From Brevundimonas sp. UBA986 (GTDB taxonomy: Bacteria > Pseudomonadota > Alphaproteobacteria > Caulobacterales > Caulobacteraceae), in assembly GCA_002292165.1 (NCBI GenBank), contig DBBK01000192.1:12902-22542 (forward strand): DNA of 9,641 nt, in the 5' to 3' direction. Below, in pieces: positions 1 through 6,091 of the stretch. The stretch's first letter is position 1. Every line of letters begins with the position of its first letter. The notes below the pieces were generated by a model. The model was not told the origin of the DNA. It worked only from the letters and a program-made list of their open reading frames with translations, and ran no database searches. The translations under genes were made by a program, and so were the position numbers.

Positions 1-144
1 CCCGAGGCCGCCGCCACACCGGCCTTCCAGGCCGAGCTGGACGCGCTGCGCGCCGAACTGGCCGAGGTTCGTCGCACGGGCCTGACCAATCCCGGCTGCG
101 TCGCCGAACGCGCCGCCCTGGCCATGCCTCTGCCGCAGGAATGA
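1..144 (+). CDS. 3' end of an unidentified gene (partial)
   Basis: Frame 1 is open from the window edge to a TGA at 142-144, giving 47 residues of a protein whose start lies outside. The visible part begins with an Ala/Glu/Leu-rich helical stretch (FQAELDALRAELAEVRR, about residues 9-25 of the fragment) that could form a short coiled coil. It is followed by a less regular tail with a single Cys and the ending PLPQE. I do not recognise the family. The stop codon overlaps the ATG of the next gene in the arrangement ATGA, which suggests translational coupling and a shared operon with the beta-helix protein. The codon bias matches the neighbours, so it is probably a real gene end and not a chance open frame. 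Confidence 0.6.
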   Translation, partial: PEAAATPAFQAELDALRAELAEVRRTGLTNPGCVAERAALAMPLPQE

Positions 145-1136
145 TCGGGGCGTTCGCCGCCCTGCTGCTGCAGGCGGCCCCCGCTCTCCCGGGAAGCTGG
201 GACCTCCCCGCGACCCGCGCCTGTTCGGCCGACGAGGTCCGCGAACTGACCGCCGCGCCCGACGCCGCCGACATGCCCTTTCGCCTGACTTGCCGCGCCA
301 CGCTGAACGGCCGCCCCATCCTGCGCCGCGTCCTGATCGAGGGCGCGGAGGCCTCAGGCGCGGGGGTCGACTGCGGCGGCGGCGGGATCGGCCGACCGGG
401 CGCGCGCACCACGACCCGGACGCCCACGGTCGCCGTCTGGTCGCGCCGCCTCGACGGCGCCGAGCCCCGCTGGAGCCGCCCGACCGACGTCTTCATCCGC
501 AACTGCACCGTCCACGGCGCCATCCGCATCTGGGGCATGGGCGCCGGCGGCCGCATCGACGACCTGAGAACCTCCTCGCGTACTCCCGGCCATACGGCGG
601 CGGCGCAGGGGGCGGCGCCGTCGCACATCGCCCTGACCAACCTGACCTTCGCCGCGACGGGGTCCATCCCCCTCTACGTCGGGCCGGGGGTGACCGCGGT
701 GACGGTCGAGGGCGGACGCTTCAGCGGGCGTTCGGACTCCACTGCCGTCTATCTGGACGCCGAGAGCGCGGACAACAGCCTGCGCAATCTCACCTTCGCC
801 ATCCGCACCCCGCGCGAGATCATCGCCGTGGACGGCTCGGCCCGGAACACGATCACGGGCAACCGCTTCGCTCTCGGTGGGCAGGGCGGGATCTTCCTCT
901 ATCGCAACTGCGGCGAGGACGGGGTGATCCGGCACCAGACGCCGTCGGACAACATCATCACCGACAATGTCTTCAGCGGCGCCTCCGCCTTCAGGCCCCG
1001 CACGGTGGTGGTCGGGGCGCGCGAGGGCGGGCGGCGCTACTGCGCGGACGACCGGGGCTGGCCGTTCGGCTCCAGCCTCGACGACGGCGACCATGCGACC
1101 GGCAATATGGTGGCGCGCAACCGCACCCAACGGTGA
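141..1136 (+). CDS. Secreted right-handed parallel beta-helix protein
   Basis: This encodes 331 residues. The first 18 or so are a short hydrophobic, Ala/Leu-rich segment ending in APALPGS, read here as a signal peptide and so an exported protein. From about residue 110 to the end the chain has the beta-helix coil pattern of short beta stretches separated by Asn- and Gly-containing turns: VFIRNCTVHG, IALTNLTF, NTITGNRF, DNIITDNVFSG and ATGNMVARN. Such folds occur in pectate-lyase-like and NosD-type proteins and usually handle polysaccharide. No catalytic set can be named, so the substrate is unknown. Several Cys residues (for example in the RNC and RYCADD segments) could form disulfides after export. 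The start is the ATG overlapping the upstream stop. There is little room for an independent ribosome site, which favours coupling. It ends 13 bases before the convergent CDF transporter gene. Confidence 0.75.
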   Translation: MIGAFAALLLQAAPALPGSWDLPATRACSADEVRELTAAPDAADMPFRLTCRATLNGRPILRRVLIEGAEASGAGVDCGGGGIGRPGARTTTRTPTVAVWSRRLDGAEPRWSRPTDVFIRNCTVHGAIRIWGMGAGGRIDDLRTSSRTPGHTAAAQGAAPSHIALTNLTFAATGSIPLYVGPGVTAVTVEGGRFSGRSDSTAVYLDAESADNSLRNLTFAIRTPREIIAVDGSARNTITGNRFALGGQGGIFLYRNCGEDGVIRHQTPSDNIITDNVFSGASAFRPRTVVVGAREGGRRYCADDRGWPFGSSLDDGDHATGNMVARNRTQR

Positions 1137-1149
1137 TCCGGGCGCCGAT

Positions 1150-2142
1150 CTAGCAGTTGGGGCAGTCCGGCAGGACGCCGCTCTCGAGCTGCAGCGTCGT
1201 ATGGCCGATGGCGAAGCGGCTGCGGGCCAGGGTCTGGGCCTCGGCCAGCAGCGCCGCGCCGTCCTCCCGGTCGTGAACCAGATGGGCGGTCAGGGCCGTC
1301 TCGGTCGTCGACAGGCCCCAGACATGCAGGTCGTGCACCGCCGAGACCCCGGGCAGGGCCAGGAAGGCCGTTTTCACGGCCGCCACATCGACCGACGGCG
1401 GGGCGGCGTCGAGCGCCAGATTGACCGAGTCCTTCAACAGGCCCCAGGTTCCGATCAGGATCACCGCCACGATCAGGATCGAGACCAGCGGATCGAGGAT
1501 CGACCAGCCCGTCACCATGATGATCCCGCCCGACAGCACGACCCCGACGGAGACGGCGGCGTCGGACATCATGTGCAGATAGGCGCCCTTGGCGTTCAGG
1601 TCCGAATGCTGGTCGCGCATGAACAGCAGGGCGGTGCCGAGATTGATGACGAAGCCGATGCCGGCGACGATCATGATCATCACCGACTGGACCGGCGCCG
1701 GATCGGTCAGCCGCTGCACCGCCTCGAAGGCGATGGCCCCGCAGGCGAAGATCAGCAGCAGGGCGTTGGCCAGGGCCGCCAGCACCGTCGCCTTGCCGAA
1801 GCCGTAGGTCAGCTGCTTGCCTGCCGCCCGCCTGGCCAGAACGGCCGCGCCCCCGGCCATGGCGAGCCCCAGCACGTCGGACAGATTGTGGCCCGCGTCG
1901 GCCATCAGGGCGGTCGAACCGCTGACGATCCCGGCCCCGAACTCGCAGGCCACGAAGGCCAGGTTGACGATCAGCCCGACGCCGTAGCGCCAGTCGCCGG
2001 TGTCTACGGGGCCGTGGTGGTGGCCGGCATGGCCGTGAGAATGCCCATGGGAATGGGCGTGGTGCGCATGCCCGTGATCATGACCGGCGTGGTCATGCGC
2101 ATGGTCGTGGTCGTCATGGGCGTGGTCATGGTGGGAGGCCAT
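1150..2142 (-). CDS. Cation diffusion facilitator (CDF) metal transporter, CzcD/ZitB type
   Basis: This is a 330-residue inner-membrane proton/metal antiporter of the CDF family, probably exporting Zn(II) and possibly Co(II) or Cd(II) from the cytoplasm. Residues 4-43 contain 21 His alternating with Asp, Gly, Ala and Ser, a cytosolic metal-binding tail. About six membrane segments follow, between residues 52 and 240. The two HxxxD metal-site motifs of the family are present: H85/D89 in GHNLSD (helix 2) and H190/D194 in HMMSD (helix 5). The C-terminal cytoplasmic domain contains VHDLHVW, and the last residues, DCPNC, form a CxxC. The length is normal for a ZitB/CzcD protein with a His-rich tail. 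It lies 8 bases downstream of the membrane-protein gene 2151-2819 on the same strand, so the two form an operon under the palindrome at 2836-2850. No strong ribosome site is seen before this ATG, so coupling to the first gene is likely. The exact metal is not determined by sequence alone. Confidence 0.95.
   Translation of the reverse strand: MASHHDHAHDDHDHAHDHAGHDHGHAHHAHSHGHSHGHAGHHHGPVDTGDWRYGVGLIVNLAFVACEFGAGIVSGSTALMADAGHNLSDVLGLAMAGGAAVLARRAAGKQLTYGFGKATVLAALANALLLIFACGAIAFEAVQRLTDPAPVQSVMIMIVAGIGFVINLGTALLFMRDQHSDLNAKGAYLHMMSDAAVSVGVVLSGGIIMVTGWSILDPLVSILIVAVILIGTWGLLKDSVNLALDAAPPSVDVAAVKTAFLALPGVSAVHDLHVWGLSTTETALTAHLVHDREDGAALLAEAQTLARSRFAIGHTTLQLESGVLPDCPNC
2014..2133 (-). repeat. 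Low-complexity His-rich coding tract
   Basis: This is the DNA encoding residues 4-43 of the CDF transporter. It consists of repeated CAT/CAC-GGC/GAC/GCC codon pairs, seen on the plus strand as repeated 'catgg', 'cgtgg' and 'catgcc' units. It is a degenerate trinucleotide-pair repeat inside the gene, not a separate element. Tracts like this vary in length between strains by replication slippage, so tail length may be polymorphic. Confidence 0.7.
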
Positions 2143-2150
2143 GACCCGTC

Positions 2151-2819
2151 TTAGTGCTGATGCAGCAGGACGAGAAGTCCCAGCCCCAGAAGGGCGACCC
2201 CGAGCACGGCGCCTTCATAGCGGGCCCATCGTTCGAGCTTGAGCACCGAGGCGCCCATGCGGGCGAGGGCCGTGAAGACCCCCATGCCCAACACCGTCCC
2301 GACCGCGAAGGCCGCGGTCAGCAGGCCGAGCGCCGCCAGACCCTCCTGCGCCGAGGACATATAGATGGGCAGCAGCACCTCGCCGGGCGAGACGGCCAGC
2401 ATGGCGACCAGACCCCAGAAGGCCGCGCCGTGGCTCACGGTCGGCTCGGCCAGCTCCAGGGTCGCGCCGTTGGCGGTGACCGGGGCCGGACGGCGGATGA
2501 TGGCCTTGAGCAGATAAAAGCCGCCGAAGGCGAACAGCAGGATGGCCGACAGATGGGGCAACAGGCCCGTGACCCACTGCTCCAGCGCCACGCCGGCCGC
2601 GACGATCAGCCCGCCGACCACCGCCGTGGTCACGATATGGGCCAGACCCGCCGTGGTCACCGCCGCCAGCACCCGGGGCAGGCTCCACTTCTGCGCCCGT
2701 CCGACGAGGACGAACGGCAGCCAGTGGGTCGGCAGGGCCGCATGCAGGAACGCCGCCGCGAAGCCGCCGCCGATCAGCGACAGCAGCACATCGTGTTCGA
2801 GCGGGGAGGGCGGCGTCAT
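2151..2819 (-). CDS. Polytopic membrane protein, NicO/UreH/TauE-like, putative metal transporter
   Basis: This encodes 222 residues with about six hydrophobic segments (near residues 12-38, 50-78, 86-108, 131-153, 160-184 and 203-219). Conserved-looking polar residues sit within membrane segments: H26, P30 and H32 in FLHAALPTHWLPF, H61 in GLAHIVTT and E147 in SPGEVLLPIY. In-membrane His residues near the N-terminus resemble the NicO nickel/cobalt exporters and the UreH/TauE-like proteins, but the classical HxxxxDH signature of NiCoT/NicO proteins is absent, so the placement is tentative. The soluble loop at residues 109-130 is short and lacks the long His-rich loop of RcnA. It is the first gene of an operon with the CDF transporter, 8 bases upstream of it, which supports a role in divalent-metal movement. 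An AGGG-type ribosome site lies about 8 bases before the ATG. Alternatively it is an uncharacterised permease that merely shares the regulator. Confidence 0.8.
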   Translation of the reverse strand: MTPPSPLEHDVLLSLIGGGFAAAFLHAALPTHWLPFVLVGRAQKWSLPRVLAAVTTAGLAHIVTTAVVGGLIVAAGVALEQWVTGLLPHLSAILLFAFGGFYLLKAIIRRPAPVTANGATLELAEPTVSHGAAFWGLVAMLAVSPGEVLLPIYMSSAQEGLAALGLLTAAFAVGTVLGMGVFTALARMGASVLKLERWARYEGAVLGVALLGLGLLVLLHQH

Positions 2820-2835
2820 TGATCGCCCTGTAGCG

Positions 2836-2850
2836 TGTTATCTTATAACA
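2836..2850 (-). promoter_or_regulatory. Zur-box-like operator overlapping a -10 element
   Basis: The 15 bases TGTTATCTTATAACA form a perfect 6-bp inverted repeat around a 3-base centre. The Zur operator core known from gamma- and alphaproteobacteria is TGTTATANTATAACA. This site has the same length and differs at only one defined position. On the minus strand it contains TATAAG (complement of 2842-2847), a good -10 hexamer, so a bound repressor would block the promoter of the operon starting at 2819. The implied leader is about 16 bases. The element is AT-rich in a GC-rich background. Binding by Zur is inferred; another Fur-family or ArsR-type metal regulator remains possible. Confidence 0.65.
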
Positions 2851-2861
2851 GTCGAGCGGTT

Positions 2862-4340
2862 TTATTCGGTGAAGACCAGCGGCGTGCCCGCCGCCGGCAG
2901 GCAGCTCTGATCCACCGGCCTGGTCGGGTCCCTCAGGAAGTCGCGGGCTGCGCGGGCGGCGCAGGGGCTGCCGCCGGTCACGCCGTGGGTGGCGTTGGTG
3001 ACGATCATCACCTGACTACCCTTGTAGCCCTCGGCCGCCTTGCGGGTCAGGGGCGGGGGACAGCCGGGGTCGATCTCGGCCGCGATGAACAGGGTCGGGA
3101 TGGTGGTGTGGACGGGGGCGTTCTCGACCGGATCGGCAGGGCCGACATCGACGGTGGCGCAGACGTCGAACAGGCGCGACAGGCTGGGGACCGAGACCTC
3201 GGCGACCGGATCGCCCGCGGCGCCGGCGGCCAGCCGTTCCTTCGATTCGAACGGCAGCTCCTCCTTGCACAGATGAGCCATGTGCTGACCCTCCGTATAG
3301 TAGGTGCGGCTCTCGGCGGCCCCGGCGACGGGCGACAGGTCGCCCGCGATGATCTTCTCCAGATCGGACGGCAGGCTGCGCACGCCCGAGCCGGAATAGG
3401 TGGTGTCCATCAGGAAGGAGGCCAGGTCCTCGACGGTGTAGCTCTTGCCGTCCTTGCCGGGCCCATTGGTCCAGGTTTGGGGACCGGCCAGCCACAGGCG
3501 GGCGTTGGCTTCGAACCGGGTCTGGAGGTCGGGGTGGCGGGCGTTGCAGTCGGTCTGGGCCGCGCATTTGGCGAGGATGATCTTCACGGCGGTCGAGACC
3601 TGCTCCGGCGTGTGAACGGCCCAGTTGCCCTCGGGCGGCCAGGGGCTGTCCATGACCACGGCGCGCACGCCTTGCGGCGCATGGGTGATGACGGCGGCCT
3701 CGATGCGCGGGCCGTAGGAGCCGCCGAACAGGTCGATCCGGTCCAGCTTCATCGCCGTCTTCAGGTCGGCGACGTCGGCGGCGATGACGGCGGCGTTGTA
3801 CTGCGACAGGTTCACGCCCGCATCGGCCCAGCCCTTCATACAGGCGATCAGCTTGTCGGCGTCTTCCTTCGACGGCGGGCCTGCGTCGGTCAGCTGGGCG
3901 CCCGGGCAGTCCATGGAGGGATTGTCCAGTCCGCCGCCGCGCTGGTCGAAATAGATCCAGTCCTGATCGACGGCGGCCAGAGATCCGGCCCGGTCCGGAT
4001 TGGCGGCGTAAAAGGCCAGGCGTCGGCCCACCCCCTGCACCAGGGCCCCGCCCGGTCCGCCGTGGAAGACCACGACCGGCGGCAAGGTCCGGCCTGAGGC
4101 GTCGTGCCAGGGATCGCTCGACTTCACCGTCGCCACGGCGATGTCGATGCGGCGCGTGTTCGGATCGCCGCGCGTCTCATCGACCGTCAGGGTCCCGCAC
4201 TCGACCACACGCGCCGTCTGCGCCGGCCAGTTCGCGGGGCAGGCTTTTACCGTATAGACGGGCGCGCCCGCGTGGGCGGCAGGCGCGCCGAGCGCCAGCC
4301 CGAAAGCAGCCGCGGCCAGGGCGACGAACAGTCTGATCAT
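2862..4340 (-). CDS. Secreted alpha/beta-hydrolase, tripeptidyl/prolyl aminopeptidase type
   Basis: This encodes 492 residues from the ATG at 4340. The open frame extends 16 codons further upstream, but this ATG is preceded by GGAGG 8 bases away and begins a standard signal peptide (MIRLFVALAA to about AAHA at residue 24), so the protein is exported. The S33-like hydrolase layout is clear: HGGPG oxyanion-hole motif at 93-97, DQRGGG at 132-137, nucleophile S208 in FGGSYGPR, and the probable Asp and His of the triad at D424 (AEIDPGCP) and H452 (NATHGVTG). A cap region of about 180 residues lies between S208 and D424. The C-terminal part fits the TAP-like domain of Streptomyces tripeptidyl aminopeptidases. 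Likely role: removal of N-terminal residues from peptides in the periplasm or outside. Substrate cannot be told from sequence. The gene lies 72 bases downstream of the CFA-like gene on the same strand, but its own ribosome site and the intervening hairpin allow separate expression. Confidence 0.9.
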   Translation of the reverse strand: MIRLFVALAAAAFGLALGAPAAHAGAPVYTVKACPANWPAQTARVVECGTLTVDETRGDPNTRRIDIAVATVKSSDPWHDASGRTLPPVVVFHGGPGGALVQGVGRRLAFYAANPDRAGSLAAVDQDWIYFDQRGGGLDNPSMDCPGAQLTDAGPPSKEDADKLIACMKGWADAGVNLSQYNAAVIAADVADLKTAMKLDRIDLFGGSYGPRIEAAVITHAPQGVRAVVMDSPWPPEGNWAVHTPEQVSTAVKIILAKCAAQTDCNARHPDLQTRFEANARLWLAGPQTWTNGPGKDGKSYTVEDLASFLMDTTYSGSGVRSLPSDLEKIIAGDLSPVAGAAESRTYYTEGQHMAHLCKEELPFESKERLAAGAAGDPVAEVSVPSLSRLFDVCATVDVGPADPVENAPVHTTIPTLFIAAEIDPGCPPPLTRKAAEGYKGSQVMIVTNATHGVTGGSPCAARAARDFLRDPTRPVDQSCLPAAGTPLVFTE

Positions 4341-4348
4341 GGTGAAGT

Positions 4349-4353
4349 CCTCC
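4349..4353 (-). promoter_or_regulatory. Ribosome binding site fixing the hydrolase start
   Basis: The minus strand reads GGAGG here, 8 bases upstream of the ATG at 4340. It selects that ATG over the in-frame ATG at 4388, whose 16 extra codons would place charged residues before the signal peptide. Confidence 0.7.
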
Positions 4354-4376
4354 GCCCTCACCAGACACCGGGAGGC

Positions 4377-4404
4377 GGGGCGCTGCAAGCGCGACCGGCG
4401 CCCC
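4377..4404 (-). repeat. GC-rich inverted repeat between the CFA-like and hydrolase genes
   Basis: GGGGCGC at 4377-4383 pairs with GCGCCCC at 4398-4404 (7-bp stem, 14-base loop). A second, overlapping hairpin, GCGCT/AGCGC around a 3-base loop (4380-4392), competes with it. It lies between the CFA-like stop (4413) and the hydrolase start (4340). No T run follows on the minus strand, so it is not a classical intrinsic terminator. It may be a weak terminator, a processing site or an mRNA stabiliser. Confidence 0.4.
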
Positions 4405-4412
4405 TCTTGCGA

Positions 4413-5855
4413 TCAGCCCTTTTTCGGGGTCGCCTTCTTCGCGCCGGTGACCTTGGCGATGGCCTTGGAGACCGCCGCCTTCACGCCGCGCGCGGGCTTG
4501 GCTGCGGCCTTGACCACGGCCGGAACGCCGGGCTTGCGCTCCGCATAGAGCGACTTGCGGTCCAGCGGCAGGCCGCTCGGTCCCGGACGGCGCTTCTGGG
4601 CCACGGTCTGATAGACCAGCACCGAACCGCGCTCGAAGCTCTTCTTGAACAGGGCAAAATAGATCAGCCACAGCCGCGTGCGGGCCTCGCCGACCATGGC
4701 GTAGGCGTCTTCGCGCTTCGCATACAGTCGGTCTTCCCAGTGCTTGAGGGTCAACTCGAAATGCTCGCGCATATCCTCGACATCGAGGGTCTCGAAGCCG
4801 AGGCGGCCGAGGTTGGTCACCGTCATGCCGATGGTGTCCAGCTCCCCGCCCGGGAAGATGAAGCGGGTGATGACCTTGGTGGTGGCGGTCGGCTTGATCG
4901 GGTCGCGTCCGCCGCGCCGCACCGAGGCCTGGTGGAAATAGAGGCCGCCGGGCTTCAGCAGCCGCTTCATCTCCAGGAAGTGGCGCTCGTGGTTGGCGAA
5001 GCCGACGTGCTCGAACATCTCGACCTGTGAGATGGCGTCGAAGGCGCCGTTCTCGGTGATGTGGCGATAGTCCTTGAGCTCGAGGGTGATCTTGTCCTCG
5101 AGGCCCATGGCCTTGACCTTGGCCCGGCCGAAGTCGAGCTGGGCCTGCGACAGGGTCACGCCGTGCACGGTGACGCCGTAGTTCTTCGCCGCCCAGCAGG
5201 ACAGGCCGGCCCAGCCGCAGCCGACGTCCAGCAGCTTCTGCCCGGGCTGAAGGCGCAGCTTGCGGCAGATCCGGTCCAGCTTCTCTTCCTGGGCCGCCTC
5301 CAGCGTGGCGTCGTGATCGGTGAAATAGGCGCTGGAGTAGACCATCTCCGGATCGAGGAAGAGCCGGTAGAAGTCGTTGCCGACATCATAGTGGAACTGG
5401 ATGAAGTCCTTGTCGCTGCGGCCGGCCTTGTCGGCGCCGATACCGTCATTGCCGGTCTTGTCCCATTCGGGCAGCTGGGTCGCGCCCGCGTCGGAGCCGC
5501 CCAGCAGGAAGGGGATGGCCGCCTTGGCGATCAGACCCTTGTCGGCGCGTTTCGCCAGGTGGACGGCGCGGCCGTGATCCCAGCGGTCGGCGGCCTCCAG
5601 CGGCGAGCCGCCCTCGATGCGAAGGTCGCCCGTGCCGAACAGTTCGAACAGGGTCATCAGGCCGGGCTTGAACAGAACGCGGCGGATCGCCGACGGACGG
5701 GCGACGACGATCTGGATGTCGTCGCGGGCATTGGGGCCCAGGGGCAGGACCTCGCCGTTCCACAGGCGCAAGGACAGGTCGGCCTGAAGCAGTTCGGCGA
5801 CATGGGCGGTGATGCGGCGCGCAGCGAGGATGCGGCTGTCGGCGTCGGTCGTCAT
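4413..5855 (-). CDS. cfa: Cyclopropane-fatty-acyl-phospholipid synthase-like methyltransferase
   Basis: This encodes 480 residues from the ATG at 5855. An N-terminal lipid-binding-type domain (about 1-130) is followed by a SAM-dependent methyltransferase of the CFA/mycolic-acid type: HYDVGNDFY at 155-163, YSSAYF at 173-178, SAM motif I LLDVGCGWAGL at 208-218, MFEHVG at 280-285 and FIFPGGELD at 332-340. The family transfers a methylene from SAM to the double bond of membrane phospholipid acyl chains. Residues 441-480 are a Lys/Ala/Pro-rich basic tail beyond the usual family end. Compared with E. coli CFA from memory, the Cys of YSC is Ser175 and the Tyr near the C-terminus appears to be Phe366, while E282 and H308 are kept. 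The open frame reaches 6062, but upstream sequence is Arg/Pro-rich and intergenic in character. AGGA 11 bases before the ATG at 5855 supports this start weakly; the ATG at 5888 is the alternative. It is divergent from rplU. Confidence 0.88.
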   Translation of the reverse strand: MTTDADSRILAARRITAHVAELLQADLSLRLWNGEVLPLGPNARDDIQIVVARPSAIRRVLFKPGLMTLFELFGTGDLRIEGGSPLEAADRWDHGRAVHLAKRADKGLIAKAAIPFLLGGSDAGATQLPEWDKTGNDGIGADKAGRSDKDFIQFHYDVGNDFYRLFLDPEMVYSSAYFTDHDATLEAAQEEKLDRICRKLRLQPGQKLLDVGCGWAGLSCWAAKNYGVTVHGVTLSQAQLDFGRAKVKAMGLEDKITLELKDYRHITENGAFDAISQVEMFEHVGFANHERHFLEMKRLLKPGGLYFHQASVRRGGRDPIKPTATTKVITRFIFPGGELDTIGMTVTNLGRLGFETLDVEDMREHFELTLKHWEDRLYAKREDAYAMVGEARTRLWLIYFALFKKSFERGSVLVYQTVAQKRRPGPSGLPLDRKSLYAERKPGVPAVVKAAAKPARGVKAAVSKAIAKVTGAKKATPKKG

Positions 5856-5957
5856 ATGGTGGTGAATCCTGTTCCCTTTCGCGTTCATTGCACGGTCGCG
5901 TCGCGTGGGGCTAGAGAGGGGAGGCGATTCGAAGCGTCGCTGATGCCCAGGCGCCGG

Positions 5958-5991
5958 AAACCGGCCATTTCGCGCGGTTTCGGGCCGGTTT
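5958..5991. promoter_or_regulatory. 9-bp inverted repeat in the cfa-rplU divergent region
   Basis: AAACCGGCC at 5958-5966 is the exact reverse complement of GGCCGGTTT at 5983-5991, with 16 bases between. It ends 4 bases before the -35 hexamer of the proposed rplU promoter and lies about 100 bases upstream of the CFA-like start. A further GGCCGGT copy (6008-6014) falls inside the promoter spacer. The position suits a protein binding site, but no known operator matches. Confidence 0.4.
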
Positions 5992-5995
5992 GGCG

Positions 5996-6023
5996 TTGAC
6001 TCCGAGGGGCCGGTCCGTATATG
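5996..6023 (+). promoter_or_regulatory. Sigma70-type promoter of rplU-rpmA
   Basis: A -35 TTGACT (5996-6001) and a -10 TATATG (6018-6023) are separated by 16 bases. Both are close to consensus and stand out in GC-rich surroundings. Transcription would start near 6030, leaving a leader of about 60 bases that holds the hairpin at 6035-6059. Confidence 0.65.
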
Positions 6024-6034
6024 TCGCCGCTCTT

Positions 6035-6070
6035 CGCCCGCGGGGTCATCCGGCGGGCGCATCCTTTTTT
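6035..6070 (+). promoter_or_regulatory. Hairpin plus T run in the rplU leader
   Basis: CGCCCGC (6035-6041) pairs perfectly with GCGGGCG (6053-6059) around an 11-base loop. Five bases later comes a run of six T (6065-6070). It falls between the proposed promoter and the rplU ribosome site (GAGG at 6081-6084), so it could be an attenuator or an autoregulatory protein-binding leader. The alternative, a terminator for upstream plus-strand transcription, is less likely because no plus-strand gene lies upstream. The gap between stem and T run makes strong intrinsic termination uncertain. Confidence 0.45.
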
Positions 6071-6091
6071 GCGTTACGCTGAGGCTCCAAC

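Noticed and set aside
967..2154. Long plus-strand open frame of 395 codons
   Set aside because: It lies antisense to the CDF transporter. Its product is Arg/Gln/Gly/His-rich low complexity with no fold motif, while the minus frame has clear HxxxD motifs and membrane helices.
2154..2822. Plus-strand frame of 222 codons mirroring the membrane-protein gene
   Set aside because: It is antisense to 2151-2819 with almost the same bounds. The product is Gln/Arg/Gly-rich without hydrophobic segments; it is a codon-bias shadow.
2836..2850. MerR-type (CueR/ZntR) operator reading of the palindrome
   Set aside because: MerR-family sites sit between -35 and -10 with a 19-20 base spacer. This dyad overlaps the -10 itself, which fits a repressor better, and the sequence matches the Zur core.
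2835..4097. Plus-strand frame of 420 codons
   Set aside because: It is antisense to the hydrolase, which has signal peptide, HGGPG and GGSYG motifs. The plus product is a Gly/Val/Arg-rich shadow.
4104..5999. Two long plus-strand frames (4104-5030 and 5061-5999)
   Set aside because: Both are antisense to the CFA-like gene and hydrolase. They carry no recognisable motifs or ribosome sites.
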